DNA of 64,000 nucleotides, taken from NCBI RefSeq assembly GCF_002102265.1, contig NZ_LQPG01000039.1, positions 1 through 64,000 of the forward strand, read 5' to 3'. The position numbers and the translations under genes were made by a program. Source of the stretch: Mycolicibacter longobardus. GTDB lineage: Bacteria > Actinomycetota > Actinomycetes > Mycobacteriales > Mycobacteriaceae. A model generated the notes under the pieces. It was not told the DNA's origin. It saw only the letters and a program-made list of their open reading frames with translations, and searched no databases. How positions within the stretch are numbered: the stretch's first letter is position 1; each line of letters starts with the position of its first letter. This document shows positions 53,344 to 62,545 of this stretch, in pieces.

Positions 53344-53466
53344 CGGTGCCCGGCCGGCGCGATTGGTCGGGGGCCTGACGTGTCGCCGACCAATCGGGCA
53401 AACCGGAACCGGCACGATGGAAGACAAGACACGCATGAATTGCCGCGCGCTCGGGGGAGAACTGAT

Positions 53467-53679
53467 TTGAGCACTGACATTTGTCGGACCACAGCAGCAG
53501 GAGTACGCCCGGGGTGGATCATCGACATCCCCGATGGGTGGGCTCAGATTCGCGTGACTGCGGTCAGTGAAGAACCGGGCGGGTTCATCCGTATCGACGG
53601 GGTTCGCACCGACAGTGATCAACCGGCCAGCTACCTGCTCTCGCCGATCGCGCACGTCGCCATCCGTCACAGTGACTAA
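53467..53679 (+). CDS. 70-residue beta-rich protein
   Basis: A TTG start at 53467 sits seven bases after GGGGGAGA. The product contains PGWIIDIPDGWAQIRVTAVS and PASYLLSPIAHVAI and looks like a small beta-barrel. No family is recognised. Confidence 0.5.
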   Translation: MSTDICRTTAAGVRPGWIIDIPDGWAQIRVTAVSEEPGGFIRIDGVRTDSDQPASYLLSPIAHVAIRHSD

Positions 53680-53756
53680 TCGGCACGACAGGCGAGCACG
53701 GCGGGGACTAGTCACACACCACCACCACTGACCCTTCGACAACCAGGAGTGAGGAC

Positions 53757-54230
53757 ATGTCGAATCCGATGGACGAGATCAACGGCACACACTGCCTGTG
53801 GTGTGGGAGCACGCTCAACAACCCCGACTTTCCAGGCCAGCTGTACTGCAGCGCCGGGCACAGCACCAAGCAGCGTGAGCATCGCGCCAAGATGAAGAGC
53901 CGCCGGCGGATCGCCTGCCCAACCCCGGGCCAGGACTCCTTCCCGAACCGAGGCACTGCCTTTCGCGCTGCGGCGCTCAAGCAGCAGTTCGCCTATCTGT
54001 GTGGGTGCGGGGTGTATCACCTCACCGCGGACCCGAGCCGCACAGGCCGACGAACGGCGACGAAGCGCCGGCCGGTCGGGCACCGCACCATCGAGCAGTT
54101 GGCGTCAGAGCTAGACAATGATCGCCCCCTGCGGCGGCGGTCCATTGGTGGGCCAACCTCCCACACCAGCGCCGACCGGCCAGCCGGCGAGCGCGGGAAT
54201 GTTCGAGGGGCGTGTTCACCGGCGGCCTGA
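53757..54230 (+). CDS. Zinc-finger-like hypothetical protein
   Basis: The 157-residue protein begins with HCLWCGSTLNNPDFPGQLYC and SAGHSTKQREHR, a treble-clef-like zinc site seen in proteins that label paired cysteines then a Cys-x2-GH. YLCGCGVYHL follows. The basic tail suggests nucleic acid contact. Function is unknown. Confidence 0.65.
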   Translation: MSNPMDEINGTHCLWCGSTLNNPDFPGQLYCSAGHSTKQREHRAKMKSRRRIACPTPGQDSFPNRGTAFRAAALKQQFAYLCGCGVYHLTADPSRTGRRTATKRRPVGHRTIEQLASELDNDRPLRRRSIGGPTSHTSADRPAGERGNVRGACSPAA

Positions 54231-54307
54231 ACACGGGCTGCTGATCTTTGCGCCGTCGGGCACCGCTCAATGTCCGGCGAGGGCTAATGCCAAGAGGGGG
54301 ATTGAAG

Positions 54308-54739
54308 ATGGCTGCAATGGGCAGTGTATTCGTTTCTGCACCAGGGGTTTCCGCGCGTGATATGGCCGAGCGTTTTCTTGCGGGCATGGGTGTTTCGGCG
54401 GAGGAGATCGCCAACGCGCAGTTCCGGTCGGCGGCCACCGAGGAGCCTGGATTTGCGATCCCGCGGGGGACTGACTACCACGGGTACGAAGCCGAGCAGG
54501 GTTTTCCGGCCTGGATTCGCGTCGGCCAGCTCGACGAGGCCTATCGCGCGCGCACGCTGGCTGATTACGAGGGCTACCCCCAGATCAACGACGCGTTGTT
54601 CGGTGCCACACATCTGATTCGACTGGTCTATGGCTACAACGCCGATTCGGAGCGCCGGGTCGCCGAATCGGTTCAAGGGCTGGCATCCGACCATCCTGTG
54701 GCATGGCTTGACGATGCGGGTGCCCTACATCGACCGTGA
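54308..54739 (+). CDS. Hypothetical protein
   Basis: The start at 54308 follows GAGGGGGATTGAAG and gives 143 residues (MAAMGSVFVSAPGVSARDMA). It has an acidic middle (TDYHGYEAEQGFPAWIRVGQ). No family is recognised; same-strand spacing suggests it is transcribed with its neighbours. Confidence 0.55.
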   Translation: MAAMGSVFVSAPGVSARDMAERFLAGMGVSAEEIANAQFRSAATEEPGFAIPRGTDYHGYEAEQGFPAWIRVGQLDEAYRARTLADYEGYPQINDALFGATHLIRLVYGYNADSERRVAESVQGLASDHPVAWLDDAGALHRP

Positions 54740-54782
54740 CCGTGGACGGCGGCGGCCGGATGGATAGGGGAAACGAAGATGG

Positions 54783-55007
54783 TTGCACGACAAGGCCTTA
54801 GCGGACCGCCTGGAAGGCGCGCTGCGCACCGGTGACCGTGTCCGTCACCCGGAGCACGCGGAGCCTGGCACGGTCGTGCAACGGGTCGCTGCCTGGACTC
54901 CGAACGACCTCACCACATGCGCTCCGGACCTGGCAATGGTGCAAGTCGTCTGGGACGGCGAAGCTAATCCGTACTGGGAATATCTCGCCGAGCTCGAACG
55001 GGACTGA
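54783..55007 (+). CDS. 74-residue hypothetical protein
   Basis: The TTG start at 54783 follows GGGGAAACGAAG. The protein has RTGDRVRHPEHAEPGTVV and DLAMVQVVWDGEANPYWEYL, resembling a small SH3-like beta domain that replaces or binds partners. Function is unknown. Confidence 0.5.
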   Translation: MHDKALADRLEGALRTGDRVRHPEHAEPGTVVQRVAAWTPNDLTTCAPDLAMVQVVWDGEANPYWEYLAELERD

Positions 55008-55039
55008 GCCGGGATTCACGGGTGCAGCACGTAGCTCAC

Positions 55040-55540
55040 TTAGGCCGGTGGGATGTCTAGTGCGCTGATGTTGCTCGGGGTCATGTGTTGGGCCAGGGCA
55101 TCGCGATGGGCGCGCAGTGAATCGCCGTATTTCGCTGCCGCGGCCTCGAAGTGGTGGGCTGCGGTCAGGGCGGCCTCGGCGCCGGCCTTGTAGTGCTCGA
55201 CTCCATCCAGGAGATCTTCGACGGCGCCGGCCAGTAGCCGGTTGTTGTGTTCCAGGGCGAGGATGCGGGCGGCCTGGTCGGCGACGACGGAGGTCAGATC
55301 GTCAATCTGAGGATCTGGCGACGGTGTGGCGCTGGCCGGTAGCGCATCGCGGTAGACGTACCAGCGCAGGCGTTGGGGTTGCGGCTCAGCGCCACCACGC
55401 AGTGTGCCCTTGATGATCATGGCCCGCACCGTGCGGTGGTCACGGCCCAGGATGCGCGCGGCGGCGCGCAGGGAAACGATATCGGTGCTGGTCGGGACTG
55501 TTTCTACGCCAGGCGGCGGGTACTTGAGGCTGTGTGTCAC
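55040..55540 (-). CDS. HTH (excisionase/MerR-like) protein with coiled coil
   Basis: The protein has 166 residues. The N-terminal SLRAAARILGRDHRTVRAMI and KGTLRGG resemble the winged helix of excisionase and MerR-like proteins, and the rest is a coiled coil (DLTSVVADQAARILALEHNN). It is probably a DNA-binding accessory factor. It diverges from the next gene across 164 bases. Confidence 0.6.
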   Translation of the reverse strand: MTHSLKYPPPGVETVPTSTDIVSLRAAARILGRDHRTVRAMIIKGTLRGGAEPQPQRLRWYVYRDALPASATPSPDPQIDDLTSVVADQAARILALEHNNRLLAGAVEDLLDGVEHYKAGAEAALTAAHHFEAAAAKYGDSLRAHRDALAQHMTPSNISALDIPPA

Positions 55541-55704
55541 GGCACCGCCTCTCGTGGATGGCCAGCTACAAAATGTCGCTATGTGATCTTAATCGTTGCA
55601 TGCCGATTACCCGACACGAAGGCCATCTAGGACACCGAAGGACATTTTTTGCTCTACAGTGGCCTTCAGTAGTGGCGGAATCATCGACGGAGTAGGAGCG
55701 GATC

Positions 55705-55983
55705 GTGGCGAGTTCACGAGCAGTGGCCTACGGTGCCCGGCGCCGGACGCACAGCAGCGCCCCGGCGGCCACGCCCCGGCGTGTTGAGAATCGCGTGCTC
55801 GATGCCTTGATCGGGCTACGGCTGCAAAGCGATCACCAAAAGGCGCTGGACTGGAAGGCCAAGCAGCTGGGCTACAAGACGGCGCAGGACTGGATCCGGG
55901 ACCGGATGATGCCCGAGATCGAGCAGGCCGTGGCCGAAATGCGTTCGGCTAACCAAGAAGAATCACTGGCTACAGCCTCCTAA
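55705..55983 (+). CDS. Small helical hypothetical protein
   Basis: GTG at 55705 follows GAGTAGGAG. The 92-residue protein has VLDALIGLRLQSDHQKALDW and KQLGYKTAQDWIRDRMMPEI, amphipathic helices. It could be a small DNA-binding or replication accessory protein just upstream of the primase-like gene. Confidence 0.55.
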   Translation: MASSRAVAYGARRRTHSSAPAATPRRVENRVLDALIGLRLQSDHQKALDWKAKQLGYKTAQDWIRDRMMPEIEQAVAEMRSANQEESLATAS

Positions 55984-56406
55984 TCGGCTCCGCCGGCGTC
56001 GCGCCGCCGGAACGCAGCGATGGTTAACCATGCGCGTGTCCTACGTGGTTAACCATCGCAGTCATGCGACCATTCCTCGTGAAACACCCACGCGAGGGAG
56101 GTATTCGATGACCCCACGTCACCAATCACGGTGACACCTGCCGCCCGGCCGGCACCCCTACCGCACGAAATACCTGTCGATGCTCCGCCGCATTCCCACA
56201 GGCACATTCGTTGCAGATCTCACGCGGACACCCCCAGAAAAGACTTCAACCCCCGGCTGGAACCGAGGGTTGAGAGTCCACCGCCGAGTTACCGCTCGGC
56301 CGGGATGATCACGCGCACTGCCCTCTGACAAAGGGAACTGCTCAATGACACCTCTGACGATACCGCATGCCCATATGCAGGTTCGGGACAATCGAGCCGA
56401 CACGCG
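55984..56406. promoter_or_regulatory. Control region of the primase-like gene
   Basis: There is no gene apart from a possible eight-codon leader at 56108-56134. Two perfect TGGTTAACCA palindromes are 25 bases apart (56021-56030 and 56046-56055). Further on, CAACCC/GGGTTG and CCGAG/CTCGG form hairpins (about 56249-56301). This is likely an operator and leader of 56407, possibly also an origin. Confidence 0.55.
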
Positions 56407-58260
56407 GTGACCACTCTCGCTCCGGCGCGCCCGGTAGACGACACCTCACCTGGACCTGGCCCCGACCAGCTGTGGGCGGCCCTGGCACCCCGTATTGCAG
56501 CGCGCCCCACCATGCGCTTGTGGTCGCCTCAGCGCCGGTTCGGCCAGATCCGCCGGCTCACCGCGAAGGTTCCCAGCGCTCCGGCAGCGGTACCGATCTA
56601 CGTACGCGGCCGCACCCGGCTCCTGGCGTTCGACCTCGACGCCAAGCATGGCGGCTCGGCGGCTGTGGCAGCTGACCGGCAGCGAATCCTGCACTGGCTC
56701 ACCACCTGCGGCGCGCGTGCTGTCGTCGACCGTTCCACCAGCGGAGGCAGCCACATCCTGGTACCCCTAGCCGGGTGGGTCGGCTTGGAGACGCTTCGGC
56801 CACTGCTGGGGCAGGCCGCCGCGGCCTGCCCTTCACTGGACACCTCGCCGATGCTCAACCCGGCCTCGGGCTGCATCACCGTCCCTGGCTCACCATGCCG
56901 CGAGGGCGGCCACCGTCAACTGCTCGGCCAGACACTCACCCAAGCACTAGCCGTCTTAGCCAGCCCGAACCCAACTGACCTCATTGAGCGGCTCACCAGA
57001 CACCTGGGCGCCTCGCCTGTCGAGGCGCCCGTAGCACCGTCTGCTTCACCTGCCAGTTGGTACTTCACCGGCACCGGCGCACACATGACCCTCCGGGAGC
57101 GCTACCAGCGCCGCACACCGATACCTGCCCCGGTGATCGCCTTCGCGGAGAGCGGCCAGCTCAAGGCGGGGAGCCGGTGGCAGAGCCGATCCGAGGCCCG
57201 CATGTCCGTTCTCGTGCATGCCCTGTGGCGAGGGCACAGCCTCGCTGACGTGCGCTCTCTAACGGGTCGCGGGCAGCCCTGGCACGCAGGCTTCAGCGCT
57301 GCTTACGAGCGCTACGGACAGCGTTCCGACGAGGCCTTAGTCCGTGACTGGGAGGCCGCCAGAGCGTGGCTGGAATCGATCCTGCCGACTGTCCAGCTAG
57401 GTACGCACAAGAGTCAAGAGCACACAGGGGGTAGGGGACCCACTCCCTCCCGGGCGGTCCACCAAGCCTGGCTGGCTCACGCGGTGCGCTGGTGCGACGT
57501 GACGCTACGTTCGAGTCCGCGGCGCTGGGTGATCGCTGCAGTCTTACAGGGGCTGGCGGTCTCGGCGGTACGTGCGGGTCAGGTGATCAATGGGGTGCCG
57601 GTGGTGGGTGTCGGTGGCCGGTCGCTATCACTTGCGTGCGGACTGATCAGCGAGTCGGCGGTGTGGTCGGCGCTGCGGCTGCTTCGAGACACCCCAGGAT
57701 CTCCGGTGTTGCTGGTTGCGCGGGGGACGGGGCTGGGTGCGGATCGCTACGCGTTAGTCACTCCGGACGTGCGCGACGAGTATCCGGAGGGGCCGGGCCG
57801 GCCGCCGGTCGCCGGGGTGCACCCGGTCTGGTCGATTCTCGGACTGCAATACCGGAGGCTCTACGAGACGGTGCTCGACGGGGCCGTTGAGGCTGCGGAG
57901 ATCGCCACAGCGGCTGCAGTGTCGCGCAGCAGCGGCTATGACGGCATCGCTGAACTGTGCCGGGTCGGGCTGCTGCGCAAGAACGGCAGTCGAGTCGAAG
58001 TGACCGACACCAGCCTGGATGACCTGGCCGTGCAATTGGGCGTCGCCGAGCAGCGGGCCGCCAGAATCGCAGCTCACCAGCAGGCCCGATCGCGGTGGCG
58101 ACAGTGGCTGCAGGCCAGGGAACAACCGATCGTCGAGCCGGTCGGGCGTGACCAGCCGGCGGATCCTCCTACGGTGTGGCTGTCAGTCGACAGCGAGGTG
58201 GACCGGCAGGACTATCTGGCCTCGGTTCTGGCCACCGGTCCACCGCGTCTAACGCCCTGA
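56407..58260 (+). CDS. AEP-superfamily primase-like replication protein
   Basis: The 617-residue protein starts at GTG. The primase core has Asp76 and Asp78 in LLAFDLDAKHGG and the SGGSH motif (112-116) in DRSTSGGSHILVPL, as in archaeo-eukaryotic primases of plasmids. A distal part (about 420-560) has winged-helix-like segments (ISESAVWSALRLLRDT, AEIATAAAVSRSSGYDGIAE). Primase plus initiator fusions are common on mobile replicons. It lies after a palindromic control region and far from dnaB, so the plasmid has two replication loci. Confidence 0.75.
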   Translation: MTTLAPARPVDDTSPGPGPDQLWAALAPRIAARPTMRLWSPQRRFGQIRRLTAKVPSAPAAVPIYVRGRTRLLAFDLDAKHGGSAAVAADRQRILHWLTTCGARAVVDRSTSGGSHILVPLAGWVGLETLRPLLGQAAAACPSLDTSPMLNPASGCITVPGSPCREGGHRQLLGQTLTQALAVLASPNPTDLIERLTRHLGASPVEAPVAPSASPASWYFTGTGAHMTLRERYQRRTPIPAPVIAFAESGQLKAGSRWQSRSEARMSVLVHALWRGHSLADVRSLTGRGQPWHAGFSAAYERYGQRSDEALVRDWEAARAWLESILPTVQLGTHKSQEHTGGRGPTPSRAVHQAWLAHAVRWCDVTLRSSPRRWVIAAVLQGLAVSAVRAGQVINGVPVVGVGGRSLSLACGLISESAVWSALRLLRDTPGSPVLLVARGTGLGADRYALVTPDVRDEYPEGPGRPPVAGVHPVWSILGLQYRRLYETVLDGAVEAAEIATAAAVSRSSGYDGIAELCRVGLLRKNGSRVEVTDTSLDDLAVQLGVAEQRAARIAAHQQARSRWRQWLQAREQPIVEPVGRDQPADPPTVWLSVDSEVDRQDYLASVLATGPPRLTP

Positions 58261-58317
58261 ATCGCCACCCCCATCGCGCATACTTAAACTGCGCGGTAAG
58301 AATCGGGGGGAGGGCGG

Positions 58318-59046
58318 ATGATGCGATACGTCAGCGCAGTGGCCCTGCTGGTGGCTGCCGTCACCCTCCCACTCTCGCCGCCGGCGAACGCATCACCGAA
58401 CATCGCGGGACTGATCGTCTTCCTCGACCCCGGACACAACGGCGCCAACGAGGGCAACAGCCGCCAGGTCCCCACCGGTCGCGGAGGAACCAAGGAATGC
58501 CAGACAAGCGGGACTGCAACAGCATCGGGCTATCCCGAGCACACCTTCACCTGGGACACCACCTTGCGGATCCGTGCAGCACTGACCGACCGCGGCGTAC
58601 GCAGCGCGATGTCACGCGGCGACGACGCAAGCTCAGGCCCGTGCGTTGACGCCCGCGCCTCCGCAGCCAATGCCGTTGTGCCGGCGGCGATCATCAGCAT
58701 TCACGCCGACGGAGGCCCGCTAGCCGGTAGGGGATTCCACGTCAACTACTCCGACCCGCCACTCAACGGCGTCCAGAGGGTCCAGGCCCCGGTTCTGGCC
58801 AAGACGATGCGCGACCAACTCGTCGAAGCGGGACTGACCCCCGCGGGCTACATCGGCACAGCAGGCCTCTACGGTCGGGCTGACCTCGCTGGCCTCAACC
58901 TCGCCCAATACCCGGCCGTGCTGGTTGAGTTGGGAAACATGCGCAACCCCCAGGACGCGGCGGCGATGGAAAGCCCCGAGGGCCGGCAACGCTACGCCGA
59001 CGCCGTCGTGGCAGGAATCGTCTCTTACCTCACCACGCTCAGATAA
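58318..59046 (+). CDS. Secreted N-acetylmuramoyl-L-alanine amidase
   Basis: The 242-residue protein has a signal peptide (VSAVALLVAAVTLPLSPPAN, cleavage near ANA) and an Amidase_3 domain. The zinc ligands and catalytic residues are visible: His40 (LDPGHNG), Glu74 (GYPEHTF), His129 (SIHADGG) and Glu204 (LVELGNMRN). It resembles mycobacterial Rv3717. It trims peptidoglycan stem peptides; on a plasmid it may open the wall for conjugation or act in defence against neighbours. Confidence 0.9.
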   Translation: MMRYVSAVALLVAAVTLPLSPPANASPNIAGLIVFLDPGHNGANEGNSRQVPTGRGGTKECQTSGTATASGYPEHTFTWDTTLRIRAALTDRGVRSAMSRGDDASSGPCVDARASAANAVVPAAIISIHADGGPLAGRGFHVNYSDPPLNGVQRVQAPVLAKTMRDQLVEAGLTPAGYIGTAGLYGRADLAGLNLAQYPAVLVELGNMRNPQDAAAMESPEGRQRYADAVVAGIVSYLTTLR

Positions 59047-59156
59047 CTGACACCCCGGCGTGTCGTGGCCGCTGAAGTGTCAGACCGCCGCCATAGCCTC
59101 GAAGATGCGCCTCTCCTTAGGGAAGAGGTTGGTACGAAGAACAACCCGGGGGAAAC

Positions 59157-59489
59157 GTGAGCAGCATCGCCACCTACCAGTGCATTGCTCAGGGCTGCAC
59201 GGGGGCGGTCGAACAGCAGGGCGACGTGTGCACTGACTGCCGCGCGGTGTTCGACGGCTACATGGTCTACAACCCCGAGGGGCAAAGGCCGACCTCCGCT
59301 GAGGTCGCCGCCGCCGATGCGCGACTGCGGCACGCGTACGAACAACAGGCCGCCACGGAACTTGGTGTTGCACAACAGGATGCAAAACCGCGTCGCCGCA
59401 ATCAAACGTGCTGGCTATGCACAGAACGCCGCACCTGCACACAGGAGGAAATGGGATGGGAATGCGACTTGTGTCGACCGGTTCAGTAG
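59157..59489 (+). CDS. Small protein with two zinc-ribbon-like motifs
   Basis: GTG at 59157 follows GGGGGAAAC. The 110-residue protein has CIAQGCTGAV, VCTDCRAVF, then CWLCTERRTC and ECDLC: four cysteine pairs. It overlaps the next gene. Nucleic acid or protein binding is plausible. Confidence 0.6.
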   Translation: MSSIATYQCIAQGCTGAVEQQGDVCTDCRAVFDGYMVYNPEGQRPTSAEVAAADARLRHAYEQQAATELGVAQQDAKPRRRNQTCWLCTERRTCTQEEMGWECDLCRPVQ

Positions 59490-59716
59490 CACCGATCGAA
59501 GATGAGACGGTCGAGATCTTCTCCAGGCCGGTCGGCGGTGTGTACTGGCGACTCCAGGCCTCAGTCGACGTCACGGTGTCCAACCTCACCGAGTGGCTGA
59601 CAAAATGGTTGCAGGACAACGACATCGTCGACGGTGAATGGATCGCGGGGAACAAGTGGGGTGGCAACGACAGTGCCATTGTCACTGCACACCCCACTAC
59701 GACCCATGCCGCCTAA
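59456..59716 (+). CDS. 86-residue hypothetical protein
   Basis: The ATG at 59456 follows AGGAGGA within the end of the previous gene. The product (MGMRLVSTGSVAPIEDETVE) has LTEWLTKWLQDNDIV. No family is recognised. Confidence 0.5.
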   Translation: MGMRLVSTGSVAPIEDETVEIFSRPVGGVYWRLQASVDVTVSNLTEWLTKWLQDNDIVDGEWIAGNKWGGNDSAIVTAHPTTTHAA

Positions 59717-59741
59717 GTCCCTCTAAGACGGCCCCGGAGCG

Positions 59742-60068
59742 TCAAGGGGCGGCGACCGCGTCCCAGCAGTGGATGCGACCATTCCAGCGCCGCAGGTTCG
59801 TCGCTTCGGGATGGGTGGACATGTTGACCTCGGTATCGGCGAACACGCCCAGTTCGACAAGTTCGCGACGCAGGTGGACGCGGGTCTCAGCCTCCACCCT
59901 CGCCGCCGGGTGCAACGCGGCCTCACCGCGGCGGATATGAACCGTCACCGCAACATGGCCATCCCAGAGGTGGACCGCCTGCACGTCATAACCATCACTG
60001 GTCGACGTGCCCGGCTCGATGCACTCGGCCGGCACCGCGTAGAACAGCTCACCACCCACACCCGCCAC
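59742..60068 (-). CDS. 108-residue hypothetical protein
   Basis: The protein reads MAGVGGELFYAVPAECIEPG, VAVTVHIRRGEAALHPAARV and ETRVHLRRELVELGVFADTE, alternating beta and helix. It is in a plausible codon pattern but has no known family. It diverges from the repeat protein at 60269. Confidence 0.5.
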   Translation of the reverse strand: MAGVGGELFYAVPAECIEPGTSTSDGYDVQAVHLWDGHVAVTVHIRRGEAALHPAARVEAETRVHLRRELVELGVFADTEVNMSTHPEATNLRRWNGRIHCWDAVAAP

Positions 60069-60268
60069 CCAGTGCTCCTATCACCTGCGAACTACGCCAC
60101 CCAGTACACAGCATCGCCGCTGCCACGCTCGGCGCGAAGCACCGCCACACCCGAGCCTGGACTCGTCACCGCAGCCTCGTCACAGTGCTTGGCCGCCGGT
60201 ACAGTCAGATCAGGTCACAACGGCAACAGCGGGCCAGGGCACAACGGAACTGCGAGGAGGGGGGCGCG

Positions 60269-60994
60269 ATGGCCGATCCGCGAATCCGGCTGACTCCAGC
60301 AGAAGCGGCCGCGCAAATGACAACGATCGGCGGCAAGCTCGAAAGCACCGCCGGCCAGGTCTCCAGCACCGCCGGGTCCGGCATCGACTCCCGCATCGCT
60401 GCCGCGGTGAGCCAGCAGGTCCAGACCAGCCGTGAGCTGGTCACCGCCGCGTCCAAGACTTCTGACAAGAGTAAATCGGCCGCAGAGGCACTCGGCGAGC
60501 AAGACAGGGCCAACCGCGGCAAGGTTGAGGCCGTCAAGTCCGACCTAGATGGGATGAAAGGCCGAAACGGGCCGTCGGGCCCTCGCCTTCCCCAGGACGG
60601 CGGCGGTGCATCGGGCCTGTCGTGGAAGCCCGGCGACAAACGCCGCCGGCCCTACCTGGTCGAACCCGGAGCACTTGGCCCGCCGGTGAACCCGCATGAC
60701 CCGCTGATCGAGGTCGGTCCCCGATCAGGCATCTTCGTCCCCGAGAACGAGCTGCCCGGCGTCAAGGTCTACAGCCCCGGCGCCCTAGGCCCCCCGGTCT
60801 ACCCGGACGATCCCTACATGGAACTCATCCCGGGCTCTGGGGTATGGGCACCTCAGAGCGACTTCCCCGGCGCTCAGTTCCTCAGCCCAGGTGCACTCGG
60901 GCCCAGTACCCAAACCGGTACCGGCGCCCCCGCCTACACCGAATGGCTGCCCGGCTCAGGGATCTGGCTCCCCAGCCAACAACTGCGCCCCTAA
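60269..60994 (+). CDS. Helical protein with three C-terminal PGALGPP repeats
   Basis: ATG at 60269 follows GAGGAGG and gives 241 residues. The first 100 residues are helical and Ser/Ala/Gln-rich (AAAQMTTIGGKLESTAGQVS), like type VII secretion (ESX) substrates. The tail has three roughly 33-residue repeats opening PGALGPPVNPHDP, PGALGPPVYPDDP and PGALGPSTQTG and each having a (P)xSGxWxP element. Secretion is inferred; there is no WxG motif. Confidence 0.65.
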   Translation: MADPRIRLTPAEAAAQMTTIGGKLESTAGQVSSTAGSGIDSRIAAAVSQQVQTSRELVTAASKTSDKSKSAAEALGEQDRANRGKVEAVKSDLDGMKGRNGPSGPRLPQDGGGASGLSWKPGDKRRRPYLVEPGALGPPVNPHDPLIEVGPRSGIFVPENELPGVKVYSPGALGPPVYPDDPYMELIPGSGVWAPQSDFPGAQFLSPGALGPSTQTGTGAPAYTEWLPGSGIWLPSQQLRP

Positions 60995-61167
60995 CCTGGC
61001 CTACATCAACCACATCGCCCGGCGCACAAAGTCTGCCCCGCCTGGTGTCGCTGCACCCCTGGCCACCAACGCGGCGCATACGGTCACTAGAACCGGGCCA
61101 AACCAACCTGCTCACACGCACGCGGCCCGGCTGACCGGAACATGTTCCAGCACAGGGGGAATCAGCA

Positions 61168-61467
61168 ATGGATGAATTCTGGGCGAACGTCGACGCCTGC
61201 CTGGACGCAGTCGAAATGGCCTCAACTGTCGACGAAGTCATGTCGATCCTGAACCACCACTTCCTGCCGTCTAGCGGCGAAGCATTCTTCGGAGGCTCCG
61301 GCGGCGACCGCCAACTCATCCACGCGCTGCGTGAGGCCGGGTGGCGAATTGTTTGGGCCGAAGCCGACTACTACTTCGTTGCCAGCGACAAGAACGGTGA
61401 CCTGTTGACCTACGCCGAAGGCGACGTCGAGCGCGGCGACAGCCGCCCAGCAGAACTCCGCGACTGA
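61168..61467 (+). CDS. 99-residue acidic hypothetical protein
   Basis: The start at 61168 follows GGGGGAATC. The protein (MDEFWANVDACLDAVEMAST) has HHFLPSSGEAFFGGSGG and REAGWRIVWAEADYYFVASD. No family is recognised. It may belong with the upstream repeat protein as a small partner. Confidence 0.55.
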   Translation: MDEFWANVDACLDAVEMASTVDEVMSILNHHFLPSSGEAFFGGSGGDRQLIHALREAGWRIVWAEADYYFVASDKNGDLLTYAEGDVERGDSRPAELRD

Positions 61468-61483
61468 GCACCGTTTAGCTGCG

Positions 61484-61906
61484 CTATTCCCCGACCTGAC
61501 GCAACCGCTCGTCAGCTTCGATAGCGTACGCGTCGCCCAGCCACTCAGTATTCGGCAGGTCAGTACCGATCTCCTCCGGATCAATTCTCACCGCGCCGGC
61601 GTCGGTATTGCCGGTGTAGGGCACCATCGGTCGATCCACCCAATGCCGGCCGACCACGCCAACGGCGTGAACGGTGACCGGGAGGAACCGCTTCTGCTGC
61701 GCGAGCCGGGCGGTGTGCCTACCCAAGCAATCGTCGCAGATATTGAGGACCAACTCCTCGCCGTCGAAGCTGTCCCAGAACGTCGAACCGTAGTGGCCGT
61801 ACGTCCGAAACTCGGTGCCCTCCTGGGGCTGGTTCTCCGACTCTACGAAGGTGTTCAACAACGTTTTGCCGCATGCAAAGCAGGGCAACATGGCTTCTCT
61901 ACTCAT
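61484..61906 (-). CDS. Zinc-ribbon-like hypothetical protein
   Basis: The 140-residue protein has two Cys-x2-Cys knuckles (PCFACGKTL and NICDDCLGRH) about 50 residues apart with TYGHYGSTFWDSFDGEELVL between. It is typical of small Cys-paired proteins in actinobacteria. It converges on the gene before. Confidence 0.6.
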   Translation of the reverse strand: MSREAMLPCFACGKTLLNTFVESENQPQEGTEFRTYGHYGSTFWDSFDGEELVLNICDDCLGRHTARLAQQKRFLPVTVHAVGVVGRHWVDRPMVPYTGNTDAGAVRIDPEEIGTDLPNTEWLGDAYAIEADERLRQVGE

Positions 61907-62545
61907 GGTCTTCCCCTTTCATGTCAGACAAGCTGGCTTGATCGCTCCGGTGTCAAAGCCATGCCGAAAATGGCTGGCGACAAGGGGGGTGAAACAACAG
62001 GCCTGGATTGCATCCGGGCAACCAACCCCTCCCCACGGAACACCGCAGTTAGTCGGCCCGTGCCCGTGTTGCAGCCGCGAACCCCACAGACGGCGCGCCA
62101 CGATGAAACGAGCAGCTGGGTGAAGTGACGGCCAACCGGGGGAGTCGGCCAGGCGTCCCAGCGGAGGTCAGGGGGAGCAGGTGCAGTTCGAGGCCAGTCG
62201 TGAGGACGCCGGCACGTACCGCAGTGCAGCGAGGAAACATGCTGCCCAATCCGGACCGGGTCGCCTCGGCCGCGAACTGGTGGCGGCACGTCGGGCCATC
62301 GGGGCGGCGGCGCGGTGACCGCGGCAGTCTCGGCGCTCCCGGACCGCACGCAGGATGTCGGCGCCGGCCCGCCGTTGCGGGGATGGCAACGCCGGGCCCT
62401 GGTCAAGTACCTGGCGGCCAAGCCCCGGGACTTTCTCGTGGCTGTGTCAACCCGATCTGGGACCACGATGACGGCCTGACTGGGACCCACCTGGCACCGG
62501 CTAATCACGCCCTTGGTCTCGGTGGTCACTGCCGAGTGGCGAGGG
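61907..62545. other. Gene-free spacer before the mercury module
   Basis: Open frames here, including one of 172 codons on the plus strand (62125-62643), are shadows: they have no domain and run into merR. I see no clear repeat or element end, though the junction between backbone and mercury genes probably lies here. Confidence 0.5.
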
